From the NCBI GenBank assembly GCA_035555795.1, contig DATMGE010000053.1, forward strand, positions 1 to 30,109: a DNA stretch of 30,109 nucleotides, given 5' to 3'. A program made the position numbers and the translations under genes. Each line of letters opens with the position of its first letter. Position 1 is the stretch's first letter. Shown in pieces: positions 14,985 to 23,656 of the stretch. The DNA comes from RCIO01 sp035555795. Lineage in GTDB: Bacteria > Pseudomonadota > Alphaproteobacteria > Rhizobiales > Rhizobiaceae. A model generated the notes under the pieces. It did no database searches, was not told where the DNA came from, and was given only the letters and a program-made list of their open reading frames with translations.

Positions 14985-15752
14985 GTGCTGCTGCGCCGGA
15001 TCGCCCTCCCGGCAAGCGGTGTCGCCGCCGCCGCCCTGCTGCTGATCGCCTATTCCGGCGTGGAAGCCGCCCGCGAGCCGCAGGCGACCGTGCCGCAGGA
15101 GGCGCCGTCACCCGCGCAATCCCCCGCGACACCAGCCCTGCCCCTTATCGTTCCCGATAGCGGTGCGCAGCCGTCCCTTCCTCCCACGGTTTCCCGGCCG
15201 GGGCATCGCGCCGTGGCGCCGGATGTCGTGGCCCCGCCGCAGATCGACATGACGCTGGAACGCGCGGAGCCGCGCGCGCCGCTCGGCGAGTTTGGCGGGC
15301 CGATCATACGCCGCCGCGAGCCGGTGACTTTGCTCTACCGCCCGGTGGCCGAATCGGCGGGCCGCATCCGCTCCGGCGACGTCGTCGTTACGCTGGCCGG
15401 GATCGAGCCCGTCGCAGCGGACGAGACCTGTCGCGACGATGCCGGCAAGGCGTGGAATTGCGGCGTCCGCGCCCGGGCGGCGCTGCGCGCATTCCTGCGC
15501 GGTCGCGCCATGGCCTGCGACCTGCCGCCCGACACGGCCGTGAAGGAGGCGACGGCGACATGCCGGGTCGGCAAACAGGATATCTCGCAATGGCTAGCCG
15601 AAGCCGGCTGGGCCCGCGCCACGGTCGAACCCTATGCGGCGGCGGCCGACGAAGCCAGGCGTGCCGGGCGCGGCATATTCGGCAAGGCGCCGGTCACGCC
15701 GCCGCTTGCGGGGCCGGAACTCGCGCCCGAAGGCGCACTCCCGGCGCAGTAA
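14985..15752 (+). CDS. Secreted or anchored SNase-fold (thermonuclease-like) protein with degenerate active site
   Basis: 255 residues starting at GTG 14985, one base after the regulator's stop, so translation is probably coupled. An N-terminal hydrophobic signal (LPASGVAAAALLLIAYSGVEA, about residues 8-28) leads into a Pro/Ala-rich linker to about residue 110. The C-terminal part resembles rhizobial thermonuclease-family proteins: SGDVVVTLAGIE, DETCRDDAGKAWNCG, AALRAFLRGRAMACDL, ATCRVGKQDISQWLAEAGWA, with the paired cysteines kept. The SNase catalytic set is lost: the Arg35, Asp40, Glu43 and Arg87 positions appear as Thr, Glu, Ala and Glu. It is therefore more likely a structural or binding protein than a nuclease. 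The family call rests on motif resemblance. Confidence 0.7.
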   Translation: MLLRRIALPASGVAAAALLLIAYSGVEAAREPQATVPQEAPSPAQSPATPALPLIVPDSGAQPSLPPTVSRPGHRAVAPDVVAPPQIDMTLERAEPRAPLGEFGGPIIRRREPVTLLYRPVAESAGRIRSGDVVVTLAGIEPVAADETCRDDAGKAWNCGVRARAALRAFLRGRAMACDLPPDTAVKEATATCRVGKQDISQWLAEAGWARATVEPYAAAADEARRAGRGIFGKAPVTPPLAGPELAPEGALPAQ

Positions 15753-15768
15753 GGCGGCTCACGCCGCC
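15753..15768. terminator. Short hairpin between convergent genes
   Basis: GGCGG and CCGCC flank CTCACG in the 6-base gap between the SNase-like gene and lysK and overlap the lysK stop codon. It may serve as a shared, weak terminator; no T-run is present. Confidence 0.3.
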
Positions 15769-17417
15769 AGTTCGCCCCGCAGCGCCGTCTCGATGAGCGC
15801 GCGCGTATTCTCGATGCCATAGAGCGCGGCGAAGGAGCCGAAGCGCGGGCCGCGCTCCTGCCCCAGCAGCACCTGGTAGATCATCTGGAAGAAGGCGACC
15901 GACACGCCCGGTCCGCCGTCCGGGCTCTTCTTCGCATGGTCCTGATAACGCTCGATGCCGCGCGCCACGTCGAGGACGGCGTTCTGGATCGCCTCGCCAT
16001 CCGCCTGCGCCGGCAGCGCGGCGAGCTGCGCCGAGAGCGCGGACAGCGCTTCCCGCTCCACCGCGTCGGGCGCGCGGAACACTTTCGACGGCTTCACGAA
16101 ATCGTCGAAATAACGGATCGCGAAGCCGACCAGCCGGTCGAGCTCCGGATGCGTCTGCGGCGTCACGCCGGGCGCATGGCGCGAGATGAAGCCCCACAGC
16201 ACCGTCTTGTCATGGGCATTGGAGGCGCTGACGAGGTTGAGCAGCAGCGCGAAGCTCACCGGCAGTTCGATCTCCGGCGGGTTGCCGTTGTGGATGTGCC
16301 AGACTGGGTTGCCGAGGCGCTCCTTCCAGTCCTGCTTCGGATAGGCGGCGAGGAACTGGTAATATTCGTCCACCGCGCGGGGAATGACGTCGAAATAGAG
16401 CTTCTTCGCCTGGCGCGGCCGCTGGAACATGTAGAGCGCCAGGCTCTCCGTCGGCGCATAGGTCAGCCATTCGTCGATGGTGAGGCCGTTGCCCTTCGAC
16501 TTGGAGATCTTCTGGCCGTTCTCGTCGAGGAACAGTTCGTAGACGAAATGCTCGGGCGGCGTGCCGCCGAGCGCCGCGCATATGCGATCATAGACGCCCA
16601 TATTCGGCCCGTGATCCTTGCCGAACATCTCGAAATCCACCCCGAGTGCCGCCCAGCGCGCGCCGAAATCGGGCTTCCACTGCAGCTTGACCTTGCCGCC
16701 GGTGACGGGAAGCGTCAGTTCCTCGCCGTCCTCGTCGTCGAAGGTGATCGTGCCGGCGGCAGCATCGACCTTCTTCATCGGCACGTAGAGGACGCGCCCC
16801 GTCTTGGGCGAGATGGGCAGGAACGGGCTGTAGGTCGCGCGGCGCTCCTCGCCCAGCGTCGGCAGCATGATGTCCATGATGGCGTCGTAGCGCTCCGCGA
16901 CCCGCTTCAGGATCGCGTCGAAACGGCCGGACTTGTAGTAGTCGGTCGCGCTGGCGAAGTCGTAGTCGAAGCCGAACGTGTCGAGAAAGCGCCGCAGCAT
17001 CGCATTGTTGTGGTGCCCGAAGCTCTCGAATTCATTCGTCCACGGGTCCGGCACTGCCGTCAGCGGCTTGTGCAGATGCGGTTCAAGGAACGCCTTGGAG
17101 GGAACGCTGTCCGGAATCTTGCGCATGCCGTCCATGTCGTCGGAGAAGCAGAGCAGGCGCGTCGGCACCTTGTCTTCGGTGAGTACGCGGAAGGCGTGGC
17201 GCACCATCGTGGTGCGCGCCACCTCGCCGAAGGTGCCGATATGCGGCAGGCCCGAGGGGCCGTAGCCGGTCTCGAACAGGATCTCTTTCGGCCATGCCTT
17301 GCCCTCGTAGCGCTTGACGATCTTGCGCGCTTCCTCGAACGGCCATGCGCGGTTTTCGGTCGCCGCGGCGCGCATTTCGGGGTTGGTGTCCACGGGCTGC
17401 AGACGTGTCTCGGCCAT
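15759..17417 (-). CDS. lysK: Lysyl-tRNA synthetase, class I
   Basis: 552 residues. It attaches lysine to tRNA-Lys using the class I Rossmann fold, in contrast to the class II LysS of most bacteria; class I LysRS is the norm in alphaproteobacteria and archaea. The HIGH-like motif is HIGT at 59-62 in PSGLPHIGTFGEV, and the KMSKS-like motif is KISKS at 303-307 in GQKISKSKGNGLTIDEWL. The C-terminal helical anticodon-binding part is present and the length is normal. The start ATG 17417 follows AGGAT on the minus strand. No class II lysS is seen in the window. It is divergent from the TerB-like gene with a shared 197-base promoter region (17418-17614) that shows no further gene. Confidence 0.96.
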   Translation of the reverse strand: MAETRLQPVDTNPEMRAAATENRAWPFEEARKIVKRYEGKAWPKEILFETGYGPSGLPHIGTFGEVARTTMVRHAFRVLTEDKVPTRLLCFSDDMDGMRKIPDSVPSKAFLEPHLHKPLTAVPDPWTNEFESFGHHNNAMLRRFLDTFGFDYDFASATDYYKSGRFDAILKRVAERYDAIMDIMLPTLGEERRATYSPFLPISPKTGRVLYVPMKKVDAAAGTITFDDEDGEELTLPVTGGKVKLQWKPDFGARWAALGVDFEMFGKDHGPNMGVYDRICAALGGTPPEHFVYELFLDENGQKISKSKGNGLTIDEWLTYAPTESLALYMFQRPRQAKKLYFDVIPRAVDEYYQFLAAYPKQDWKERLGNPVWHIHNGNPPEIELPVSFALLLNLVSASNAHDKTVLWGFISRHAPGVTPQTHPELDRLVGFAIRYFDDFVKPSKVFRAPDAVEREALSALSAQLAALPAQADGEAIQNAVLDVARGIERYQDHAKKSPDGGPGVSVAFFQMIYQVLLGQERGPRFGSFAALYGIENTRALIETALRGELAA

Positions 17418-17614
17418 GTCTCGAGATCCTGCTCGGTAAGGGGGGCGATCGTGGCCGTGGCCACGGGTGGAAACAGCGTATCACCGGCCTGAAGCGCGAT
17501 GTCGCATATGGCCTCTGCTCTAAGCGCCATGCGGCGCAGCGTCAATGTTCGCCGCCCGCCGTTGCGCATGTCCGGCGGCGGACCTAACTTCCGCGAAAGA
17601 GAAGGAGAAACGAC

Positions 17615-18037
17615 ATGAAGAAGCCGAACGTGCAGGAAGCCCTGGTGCATCTGATGGTCATCATCTCGGCCTCCGACCGCGAGATGGCCGACCCCGAACT
17701 GTCGGGCATCGGCGCGCTGGCGCGCACGCTTCCTGTCTTCGAAGGCTTCGAACCGCATCGCCTGCTGGCCGTGGCGCAGGAAACGCAGCAATGGCTGCAG
17801 CGGGAAAACGGCCTGTCGGAAATCCTCGATGCCGTGCGCGATACCGTTCCGGTCGAATTGCACCCCACCGCCTATCTCATCGCCGTCGAGGTCGCCGTGG
17901 TCGATCTCCATGTCGATCCGGCCGAGGTGCGGCTCCTGCACATATTGCGTGACCGGCTGGACCTCGACCGTGCCACCGTCGAGGCGATCGAGCAGGTAGT
18001 CCGGCTGCGCTATCGCACGGCGCGGATACATCATTGA
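17615..18037 (+). CDS. TerB-like (tellurite resistance TerB family) protein
   Basis: 140 residues, all predicted alpha-helical. The segments HLMVIISASDREMADPELSGIGALARTLP and VEVAVVDLHVDPAEVRLLHILRDRLDLD are the two TerB-type acidic helix-loop repeats, in which Asp and Glu residues can bind divalent metal. TerB-fold proteins occur widely and mostly without proven function; no other ter genes are nearby, so resistance to tellurite should not be assumed. ATG 17615 is preceded by AAGGAG. Confidence 0.75.
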   Translation: MKKPNVQEALVHLMVIISASDREMADPELSGIGALARTLPVFEGFEPHRLLAVAQETQQWLQRENGLSEILDAVRDTVPVELHPTAYLIAVEVAVVDLHVDPAEVRLLHILRDRLDLDRATVEAIEQVVRLRYRTARIHH

Positions 18038-18067
18038 GCCGACTGCGCCTCTTCGCGCCATGCCCGG

Positions 18068-18102
18068 CGCTTGATGTATATATGGCTCCCTGATATCAAG
18101 CG
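18068..18102. promoter_or_regulatory. Inverted repeat upstream of the fused acyl-CoA dehydrogenase gene
   Basis: Perfect 8-base arms CGCTTGAT and ATCAAGCG are separated by 19 bases that include TATATAT, a possible -10 box. The dyad ends 26 bases before ATG 18129. An operator fits better than a terminator because there is no T-run. The regulator is unknown; it does not match the MerR-type motif at 6286. Confidence 0.4.
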
Positions 18103-18128
18103 GCCGGACCTTGTCACGGCTGCTTTCC

Positions 18129-20507
18129 ATGAACCTGAACCACACCGAAGAACAATCGCTGCTGAAGGAGGCTGCCGGCCGCTTCCTCAGGCATCGCTAC
18201 GATGATGCGCAGCGCCGGGCATCCGCCGCATCGGCAACCGGCTGCGACAGTGCGATCTGGGCGGGATTCGCCGAGCAGGGCTGGCTGGCGCTGCCCTTCT
18301 CGGAGGCGAATGGCGGCCTCGGCGGCGGTGCGGTCGAAGTCGGACTGCTGATGGAGGCGATCGGCCGCGCGCAGGTGGTGGAGCCCTATCTTGCCGCCAT
18401 CGTGCTGGCCGGCGGCCTTGTCGAGCGGCTTGGCGATGCGGCGCAGAAACGCGATCTGCTCGAACCGCTCATCACCGGGACGCATCGCCTCGCGCTGGCG
18501 CATACGGAGCCAGAGACCGGCCCCGATCTCGGCCGTATCGCGGCCACGGCGCGCCGCGCGCGGGACGGCTTCATCCTCTCCGGCCGCAAGAGCCTTGTCC
18601 TTGGCGGGCCGGCAGCGGACATGTTCCTCGTCTCCGCAAGGTTGGAGGATGCGATCCGCCTGTTTGCGGTGCCGGCCAGCGCATCGGGCCTCCGCGCGAC
18701 GACGGTTCGCCTCGTCGACGACAGTCTGGCGAGCGATCTGGTCCTGTCGGATGTCCATGTCCCGGCGACCGCCTTGCTGGGTGACGGCGACGCGCTGGCG
18801 GAAATCGAAGCTGCCCATGACCGCGCCGCCGCCGCGCTCTGCGCCGAAGCCGTCGGCGCTATGGATGCGCTGCTTGCAGCCACCATTTCCTACACGAAGG
18901 AACGCGTCCAGTTCGGCAAGCCGCTGGCGAGTTTTCAGGCCTTGCAGCATCGCATGGCCGAAATGGCGGTGAAATGCCAGGAAGCGCGCGCCAGCGCCCT
19001 TCTGGCGACGCTCAGCACCGATGCGCCGCCCCCGGCGCGCATCCGCGGCATATCCGGCGCCAAGGCCAGGATCGGCAAGGCCGCGCGCCATGTCGCGCAG
19101 GAGGCGATCCAGCTTCACGGCGCCATGGGGTTCTCGCAGGAAATGCCGGTCGGCACATGGTTCAGGCGGCTCTATGCCTTCGAGAACCAGTTCGGTTCGA
19201 CGGCCGATCATCTGGCGCGCTATGGCACGGTCATTCGCGACCCTGAAACGCTGGCAGACAGCCTGCTGCGCGCGCCGCAAGCGCCGGGACGTTCGACACA
19301 GGGCATGGATCTTTTCCTTTCGCCCGAGGAGGTCGCTTTCCGCGATGAGGTACGCGCGTTCCTGAATGCGGCGCTTGACGACGAGCTGAAGCGCGCCGAG
19401 CGGCTCAATCCGGGCTTCCTGGCCGATCCCGGCATCGGCCTGAAGTGGCAGAAAAGGCTTGCCGAAAAAGGCTGGGTTGCGCCCTCATGGCCGAAGGAGC
19501 ACGGCGGCACCGGCTGGACGCTGACGCAGCGCTATATTTTCGACCAGGAATGCGAGCGCGCCGGCGAGCCGCATTTCCGCGGCGCCAGCATCAAGATGAT
19601 CGCGCCCGTCCTCATGCGCTACGGCACTGTGGCGCAGAAGGAATTCTACCTGCCGCGCATCCTCTCCGGCGAGGACCTCTGGGCACAAGGTTATTCGGAG
19701 CCCGGCTCCGGCTCCGACCTCGCTTCGCTGCGGATGAAGGCAGTGCGCGACGGCGATTCCTATATCCTCAACGGCAGCAAGATCTGGTCGACCCATGCGC
19801 ATCACGCCACGCGCATGTTCGCGCTGGTGCGGACCGACGGCAGCGGCAGGAAACAGGAAGGCATCAGCTTCGTTCTGGTCGACCTGACGCTGCCCGGCGT
19901 CACGATCGAGCCGATCATCTCCATCGACGGCAGCCACGAATTCAACCAGACCTTCTTCGACAATGTGCGCATCCCCGTCTCCGATCGGGTCGGCGAGGAA
20001 GGGCAGGGCTGGGAGATCGCCAAATATCTGCTCGAGTTCGAGCGTGGCGGCGCCTTTGCCGGCGGCGTGTTGCGGGCCATGCATTCGCGCCTGCTGCGGC
20101 TGGCGGCGGCACCGCTGCCGGATGGGCGGCGCATGGCCGACGATCCGCTGTTTGCCGCGCGCTTCGCCGAAATCGCCACCGATATCGACGCCAATGACAT
20201 GCTCGAATTGACGGCGATGTCGAAGGTCCAGGCTGGCGGCAATCCGGGTTCGGTCCCGTCCTCGACAATGAAGATCGAACGCAGCCGCATCCGCCAGGCG
20301 ATCGCCGAACTTGCCGCCTCGATCCTCGGCCCGGACGCCTTGCGCTGGGAGGAGCGCCGGCCGCTGCATGAATTGCCGGAGGGGGATGCGATCGAGGAGG
20401 ACCGCATGGCCGCCTCGGCGATCTATTTCAGTTCGCGCTCGCAGAGCATCTTCGGTGGCAGCAATGAGATCCAGCTCGAGATCATCGCCCGCGCGCTGCT
20501 GGGATAG
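18129..20507 (+). CDS. Fused double acyl-CoA dehydrogenase (two ACAD domains)
   Basis: 792 residues from ATG 18129 (an in-frame TTG at 18111 is possible; neither has a good Shine-Dalgarno). Residues 1 to about 385 form one acyl-CoA dehydrogenase (LALAHTEPETGPDLG, KERVQFGKPLASFQALQHR, IQLHGAMGFSQEMPVGTWFRR), and about 393-792 form a second (QGYSEPGSGSDLASL, LNGSKIWSTHAHHATRMF, IFGGSNEIQLEIIARALLG). Domain 1 lacks glutamate at both known base positions; domain 2 has Glu638 in EFERGGAF at the helix-G position and Gly in FGGSNE. This matches the alpha2beta2 ACAD logic of steroid side-chain and dicarboxylate degradation (ChsE4-ChsE5, PimC-PimD; the fused FadE34 of Mycobacterium), in which one subunit is catalytic and the other completes the FAD site. 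Substrate unknown; bulky CoA esters are likely. Confidence 0.9.
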   Translation: MNLNHTEEQSLLKEAAGRFLRHRYDDAQRRASAASATGCDSAIWAGFAEQGWLALPFSEANGGLGGGAVEVGLLMEAIGRAQVVEPYLAAIVLAGGLVERLGDAAQKRDLLEPLITGTHRLALAHTEPETGPDLGRIAATARRARDGFILSGRKSLVLGGPAADMFLVSARLEDAIRLFAVPASASGLRATTVRLVDDSLASDLVLSDVHVPATALLGDGDALAEIEAAHDRAAAALCAEAVGAMDALLAATISYTKERVQFGKPLASFQALQHRMAEMAVKCQEARASALLATLSTDAPPPARIRGISGAKARIGKAARHVAQEAIQLHGAMGFSQEMPVGTWFRRLYAFENQFGSTADHLARYGTVIRDPETLADSLLRAPQAPGRSTQGMDLFLSPEEVAFRDEVRAFLNAALDDELKRAERLNPGFLADPGIGLKWQKRLAEKGWVAPSWPKEHGGTGWTLTQRYIFDQECERAGEPHFRGASIKMIAPVLMRYGTVAQKEFYLPRILSGEDLWAQGYSEPGSGSDLASLRMKAVRDGDSYILNGSKIWSTHAHHATRMFALVRTDGSGRKQEGISFVLVDLTLPGVTIEPIISIDGSHEFNQTFFDNVRIPVSDRVGEEGQGWEIAKYLLEFERGGAFAGGVLRAMHSRLLRLAAAPLPDGRRMADDPLFAARFAEIATDIDANDMLELTAMSKVQAGGNPGSVPSSTMKIERSRIRQAIAELAASILGPDALRWEERRPLHELPEGDAIEEDRMAASAIYFSSRSQSIFGGSNEIQLEIIARALLG

Positions 20508-20528
20508 GGAGAGCAGGGCACTTTTACC

Positions 20529-20545
20529 AAACCGCGCCGGTTTTT
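20529..20545 (+). terminator. Rho-independent terminator after the fused ACAD gene
   Basis: AAACCG, CGC, CGGTTT followed by two further T residues, 22 bases after the stop. The stem is short but has the right layout. The rest of 20546-20784 shows no gene that I can support. Confidence 0.55.
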
Positions 20546-20784
20546 CGCGTCTGCAATTGCATAGATCAGCAAGATAGGGCATTCCCGGCTTTTGAGGAAA
20601 GCCGAAAGCCTCGGCCTGCCGCAGAGCGCGTGAGCGAGCATGGGCATGCAGGTTCCGATCCCGCTGGGCCCGATGCAATCGGACAGGATCCGGTCCGTCG
20701 TCGCAGGCAGCGGTTCGGTCGCGAAACGCCGGTTCGCCGCTGTCGTCCGGCAGGATGCGCGGGTCGTTACATTAAGGTTGGGTC

Positions 20785-21885
20785 ATGGATACAGAGTCAA
20801 AATTCACCGGCATCGAGATCGAAACCCACACATCGCCTGTTTCCGATGCCGACCGCGCCCGGGCGCTGGAAGCGCCGGGCTTCGGCAAGGTCTTTACCGA
20901 TCACATGGTGCTCGGCAGATGGACCCCGGACAAGGGCTGGCACGATCTGAAGGTGACGCCGCGCCGGCCGCTGTCCATCGACCCCGCCAGCGCGGTGCTG
21001 CACTATGCGCAGGAAGTCTTCGAGGGCATGAAGGCCTACAGGGCGGCCGATGGCCGCATCCTTCTTTTCCGCCCGGAAGAGAATGCCCGCCGTTTCGCGC
21101 AGTCGGCGGAACGCATGGCTATGCCGCCTCTGCCGGATGACCTGTTCGTCAAGGCCGTGGAGGAGCTGGTGCGGGTCGACAGCGCCTGGGTCCCCTCGGG
21201 CGACGGCAGCCTCTATATCCGCCCCTTCATGTTCGCCGTCGAGGCGTTTCTCGGCGTGCGGCCGGCGCAGGACTATCTGTTCTGCGTCATCGCATCGCCG
21301 GTGGGCGCCTATTTCAAGGGCGGCAGCAAGGCCGTCACCGTCTGGGTCGAGACCGGATATACGCGCGCTGCCAGCGGCGGCACAGGCGCTGCCAAATGCG
21401 GCGGCAACTATGCGGCCAGCCTCGTGGCGCAGGCGCTTGCCTCGCAGCATGATTGCGACCAGGTCGTCTTCCTCGACGCCGCCGAACATCGCTGGATCGA
21501 GGAACTCGGCGGCATGAACGTCTTCTTCGTCATGAATGACGGGACGATGGTCACCCCGCCGCTCGGCGGCACAATCCTGCCCGGCATCACGCGCGCCTCC
21601 GTCATCGCGCTCGCCGAAAGCAAGGGCCTGCGCGTCGACCAGCGGCCCTATTCCTTCCAGGAATGGCAGGCCGACGCCGCCAGCGGCAAGATGCGGGAAG
21701 CCTTCGCATGCGGAACCGCTGCCGTTCTCGCCGGCATCGGCAAGGTGCGCCACGGATCGGGCGAGTTCCTGATCGGCGATGGTCAGACCGGCGCGCTCAC
21801 CACCGAGCTGCGCAACGAACTGGTGAGCATCCAGCAGGGTGCATCGAACGACCAGCACGGATGGGTGCACGCGGTCAGGACCTGA
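20785..21885 (+). CDS. ilvE: Branched-chain amino acid aminotransferase
   Basis: 366 residues, the length of the type II IlvE branch. A PLP fold-type IV enzyme that interconverts leucine, isoleucine and valine with their 2-oxo acids, using 2-oxoglutarate or glutamate. The PLP lysine is Lys204 in GAAKCGGNYAASL. Other landmarks are LHYAQEVFEGMKAYR (residues 72-86), SLYIRPFMFA and GMNVFFV, with the phosphate-binding TRASVIALA after ILPGI. ATG 20785 follows AAGGTT. The enzyme serves both synthesis and breakdown; the branched-chain acyl-CoAs made after transamination are substrates for acyl-CoA dehydrogenases like those in the window, but no direct operon link is seen. Confidence 0.93.
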   Translation: MDTESKFTGIEIETHTSPVSDADRARALEAPGFGKVFTDHMVLGRWTPDKGWHDLKVTPRRPLSIDPASAVLHYAQEVFEGMKAYRAADGRILLFRPEENARRFAQSAERMAMPPLPDDLFVKAVEELVRVDSAWVPSGDGSLYIRPFMFAVEAFLGVRPAQDYLFCVIASPVGAYFKGGSKAVTVWVETGYTRAASGGTGAAKCGGNYAASLVAQALASQHDCDQVVFLDAAEHRWIEELGGMNVFFVMNDGTMVTPPLGGTILPGITRASVIALAESKGLRVDQRPYSFQEWQADAASGKMREAFACGTAAVLAGIGKVRHGSGEFLIGDGQTGALTTELRNELVSIQQGASNDQHGWVHAVRT

Positions 21886-21890
21886 CGGAC

Positions 21891-21913
21891 GCAAAACCGC
21901 TACGCACTTTTGC
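21891..21913. terminator. Candidate bidirectional terminator between ilvE and the IclR gene
   Basis: GCAAAA and TTTTGC form a 6-bp outer stem around an 11-base centre, between two convergent genes. The A- and T-tracts allow function in both directions. The stem is weak. Confidence 0.35.
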
Positions 21914-21934
21914 TGGAATTGCTCCAGGGGTGCA

Positions 21935-22798
21935 TCAGGTCCGGGCGCGCGCGCCTTTCGGCACGCGCATCTTTTCCGGCGCCGCTGATGGCGCTGCGTC
22001 CTTGCGGTCGGGATCGATCGCACCGAGGCGCGCCGACAGCCGCCTGGTGGAATCGAGCAGGGCGCTGATCGTCGCCTTGCGGCGCGGCCCGGTCAGTTGC
22101 TTGTCGGACCCCAGCACTGTGAGCGCCGCCGCGATGCGGCCGCTATAGTCGAAGACCGGCGCCGAGACGGCCGCGAAATTCGCATTGATGCTGTTGGTGG
22201 TCATGGCGAAACCCTGAGCCCGCACTGTCTCGATGGTCTCCGCGATCCCGCGGGCGGTCGTGGTGGCGGACTGGCCGGCAATCTCGTCCTGGCGCAGCGC
22301 GGCCGTCTGGCTTTCATCGAGATAGGACAGGAAGACCTGGCCCGTCGCCGATGTGAGCGTGGGCAGCACATAGCCCAGGCGCACGGCGAGCGACCCCTGC
22401 CGCTCGCCGTCCATCTTGGAGACGATGCCGGGCCCGCGGTCGCCCCACAAGGAAAGATAGGTGGCGAAACCGGTCACGCCGCGCAGCGCGGAAAGTTCGT
22501 CGCGCGCCAGTTCCACGACATCCAGTTGCCGGATGGCCGACAGGCCGAGCTGGATCGCAAATGGCCCAAGCCCGTAATGGCCGGTGACGGCATCCTGATA
22601 GGCGACCTTCTCCTTGACGAAGCTCACCAGGTAGAGATGCACCTTGCTCGCCGGCATTCCGGCAGCGGCCGCGATGTCGCGCAGCGGCAAGGGGCCGTTC
22701 GCCGCCTCCATCGCGCGGATCACCTGGAAGCCGACCTCGATCGACTGGATTCGGCGCTGTGCCGGTTCCTCGGACCCGTTTCCCTTTCGCGCCGCCAT
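21935..22798 (-). CDS. IclR-family transcriptional regulator
   Basis: 287 residues. An N-terminal winged helix-turn-helix (about residues 16-78: RRIQSIEVGFQVIRAME, LPLRDIAAAAGMPASKVHLYLVSF) is followed by the IclR effector domain (YGLGPFAIQLGLSA, VELARDELSAL, GYVLPTLTSATGQVFLSYL, GFAMTTNSINANFAAVSAPVFDYSGRIAAALTVLG), which binds small aromatic or carboxylic ligands in relatives. Some 30 extra basic C-terminal residues (ending PKGARART) look disordered. It is transcribed away from the MarR gene, with a shared 161-base region, and probably controls either itself or the transport cassette that follows. Confidence 0.88.
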   Translation of the reverse strand: MAARKGNGSEEPAQRRIQSIEVGFQVIRAMEAANGPLPLRDIAAAAGMPASKVHLYLVSFVKEKVAYQDAVTGHYGLGPFAIQLGLSAIRQLDVVELARDELSALRGVTGFATYLSLWGDRGPGIVSKMDGERQGSLAVRLGYVLPTLTSATGQVFLSYLDESQTAALRQDEIAGQSATTTARGIAETIETVRAQGFAMTTNSINANFAAVSAPVFDYSGRIAAALTVLGSDKQLTGPRRKATISALLDSTRRLSARLGAIDPDRKDAAPSAAPEKMRVPKGARART

Positions 22799-22959
22799 GC
22801 CTCTGTTCCTCGCTTTGCCAGTTAGTTACCTTGGAACGGGTTCATGGTCGAGCGGTGGGATCGCTGCCGGCTCATGGAATGGGCCGCCCGCAGGTTCGCC
22901 TTGTGCCGGGGTTTGTTCTTGGTTACCTCGCAGGCAGTATATCGAGAAGGATGGGCAGG
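22799..22959. promoter_or_regulatory. Divergent iclR-marR control region
   Basis: Region between the two regulator starts. It contains an imperfect dyad TGGAACGGGTTCA (22832-22844 area), of a size typical of IclR-type sites, and two direct copies of GTTACCT (22825-22831 and 22922-22928). A possible plus-strand promoter is TTGTTC (22913-22918) and AGTATA (22936-22941) at 17-base spacing. All are pattern matches. Confidence 0.3.
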
Positions 22960-23430
22960 ATGCACGAAGACGGGGGCGAATGGGCGATCTTGCAGCCGCG
23001 CGCCATGTTTTATCTCAATCAGGCCAACCACGCTGTGCGGACCCGGCTTGAGGCTGCGCTCGCGCCGCTGCAGATGACCGCCATCCAATATACGGTCCTC
23101 AGCGTCATCGGCAGCCGGGAAGGGCTGTCTTCCGCCGAGCTGTCGCGCCGCTTCTTCGTCACGCCGCAGACGATGAACGAGCTGATCGGCGGCCTTCAGC
23201 GGCGAAACCTCATCCTGCGCAAGGAAGACCCGGCGAACCGCCGCATCCTGCGGATGCGCCTGACCGCGGAAGGGCGGCGCATGCTGCAGGCCTGCGACGA
23301 TGCGGCCGACGCGGTGGAGCACGACGTGTTCAGCTTTCTGCCGCCGGAGAGCTACGAACAGTTCCGCAGCCTGTGCCGGCTCGTGGCACACGAGCTTCGC
23401 CAGCGCGAGGAAACGCAGAAGGGCGAATAG
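22960..23430 (+). CDS. MarR-family transcriptional regulator
   Basis: 156 residues. A helical dimerisation arm (MFYLNQANHAVRTRLEAAL) is followed by the winged helix (LQMTAIQYTVLSVIG, LSSAELSRRFFVTPQTMNELIGGLQRRNLI, then the wing LRKEDPANRRILRMRLTAEGRRML) and C-terminal dimer helices. The D(P)xxxRR(I)L wing pattern is characteristic of MarR. ATG 22960 has AGAAGG 9 bases upstream; ATG 22951 in the same frame overlaps that sequence and is less likely. MarR proteins usually repress neighbouring genes and are released by phenolic or other small ligands, so the AbgT/M20/SLC13 genes directly downstream are the natural targets (inference). Confidence 0.88.
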   Translation: MHEDGGEWAILQPRAMFYLNQANHAVRTRLEAALAPLQMTAIQYTVLSVIGSREGLSSAELSRRFFVTPQTMNELIGGLQRRNLILRKEDPANRRILRMRLTAEGRRMLQACDDAADAVEHDVFSFLPPESYEQFRSLCRLVAHELRQREETQKGE

Positions 23431-23656
23431 GAGCGCAGACCTGCAAAGGGCGGTGGAGCCGTCTCTGTTCATCCCGATTTCACCCGATCCGAAACCCGGC
23501 AATCGCCAACAAACGTCCAAAAGCTGTGTCGATCGTCCCATCTCCAAAGTGCCGCGGGCGGCAACTTCGGGACATCCAGCCAACGCAGTGGACTCTGCGC
23601 TCATGACTCCGCGCGGTTGAGGAGGATAAGTTCAAGCGCCCGTATGCTGGGTCCCC

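Noticed and set aside
14333..15752. Prophage remnant suggested by the S24 repressor-like gene
   Set aside because: No integrase, structural or lysis genes nearby; base composition and flanks are ordinary chromosome.
15936..17492. Open frame on the plus strand opposite lysK
   Set aside because: lysK has both class I synthetase motifs; the opposite frame shows only biased composition.
17615..18037. Tellurite resistance locus
   Set aside because: Only a lone TerB-fold gene; no terA, terC, terD or terZ partners.
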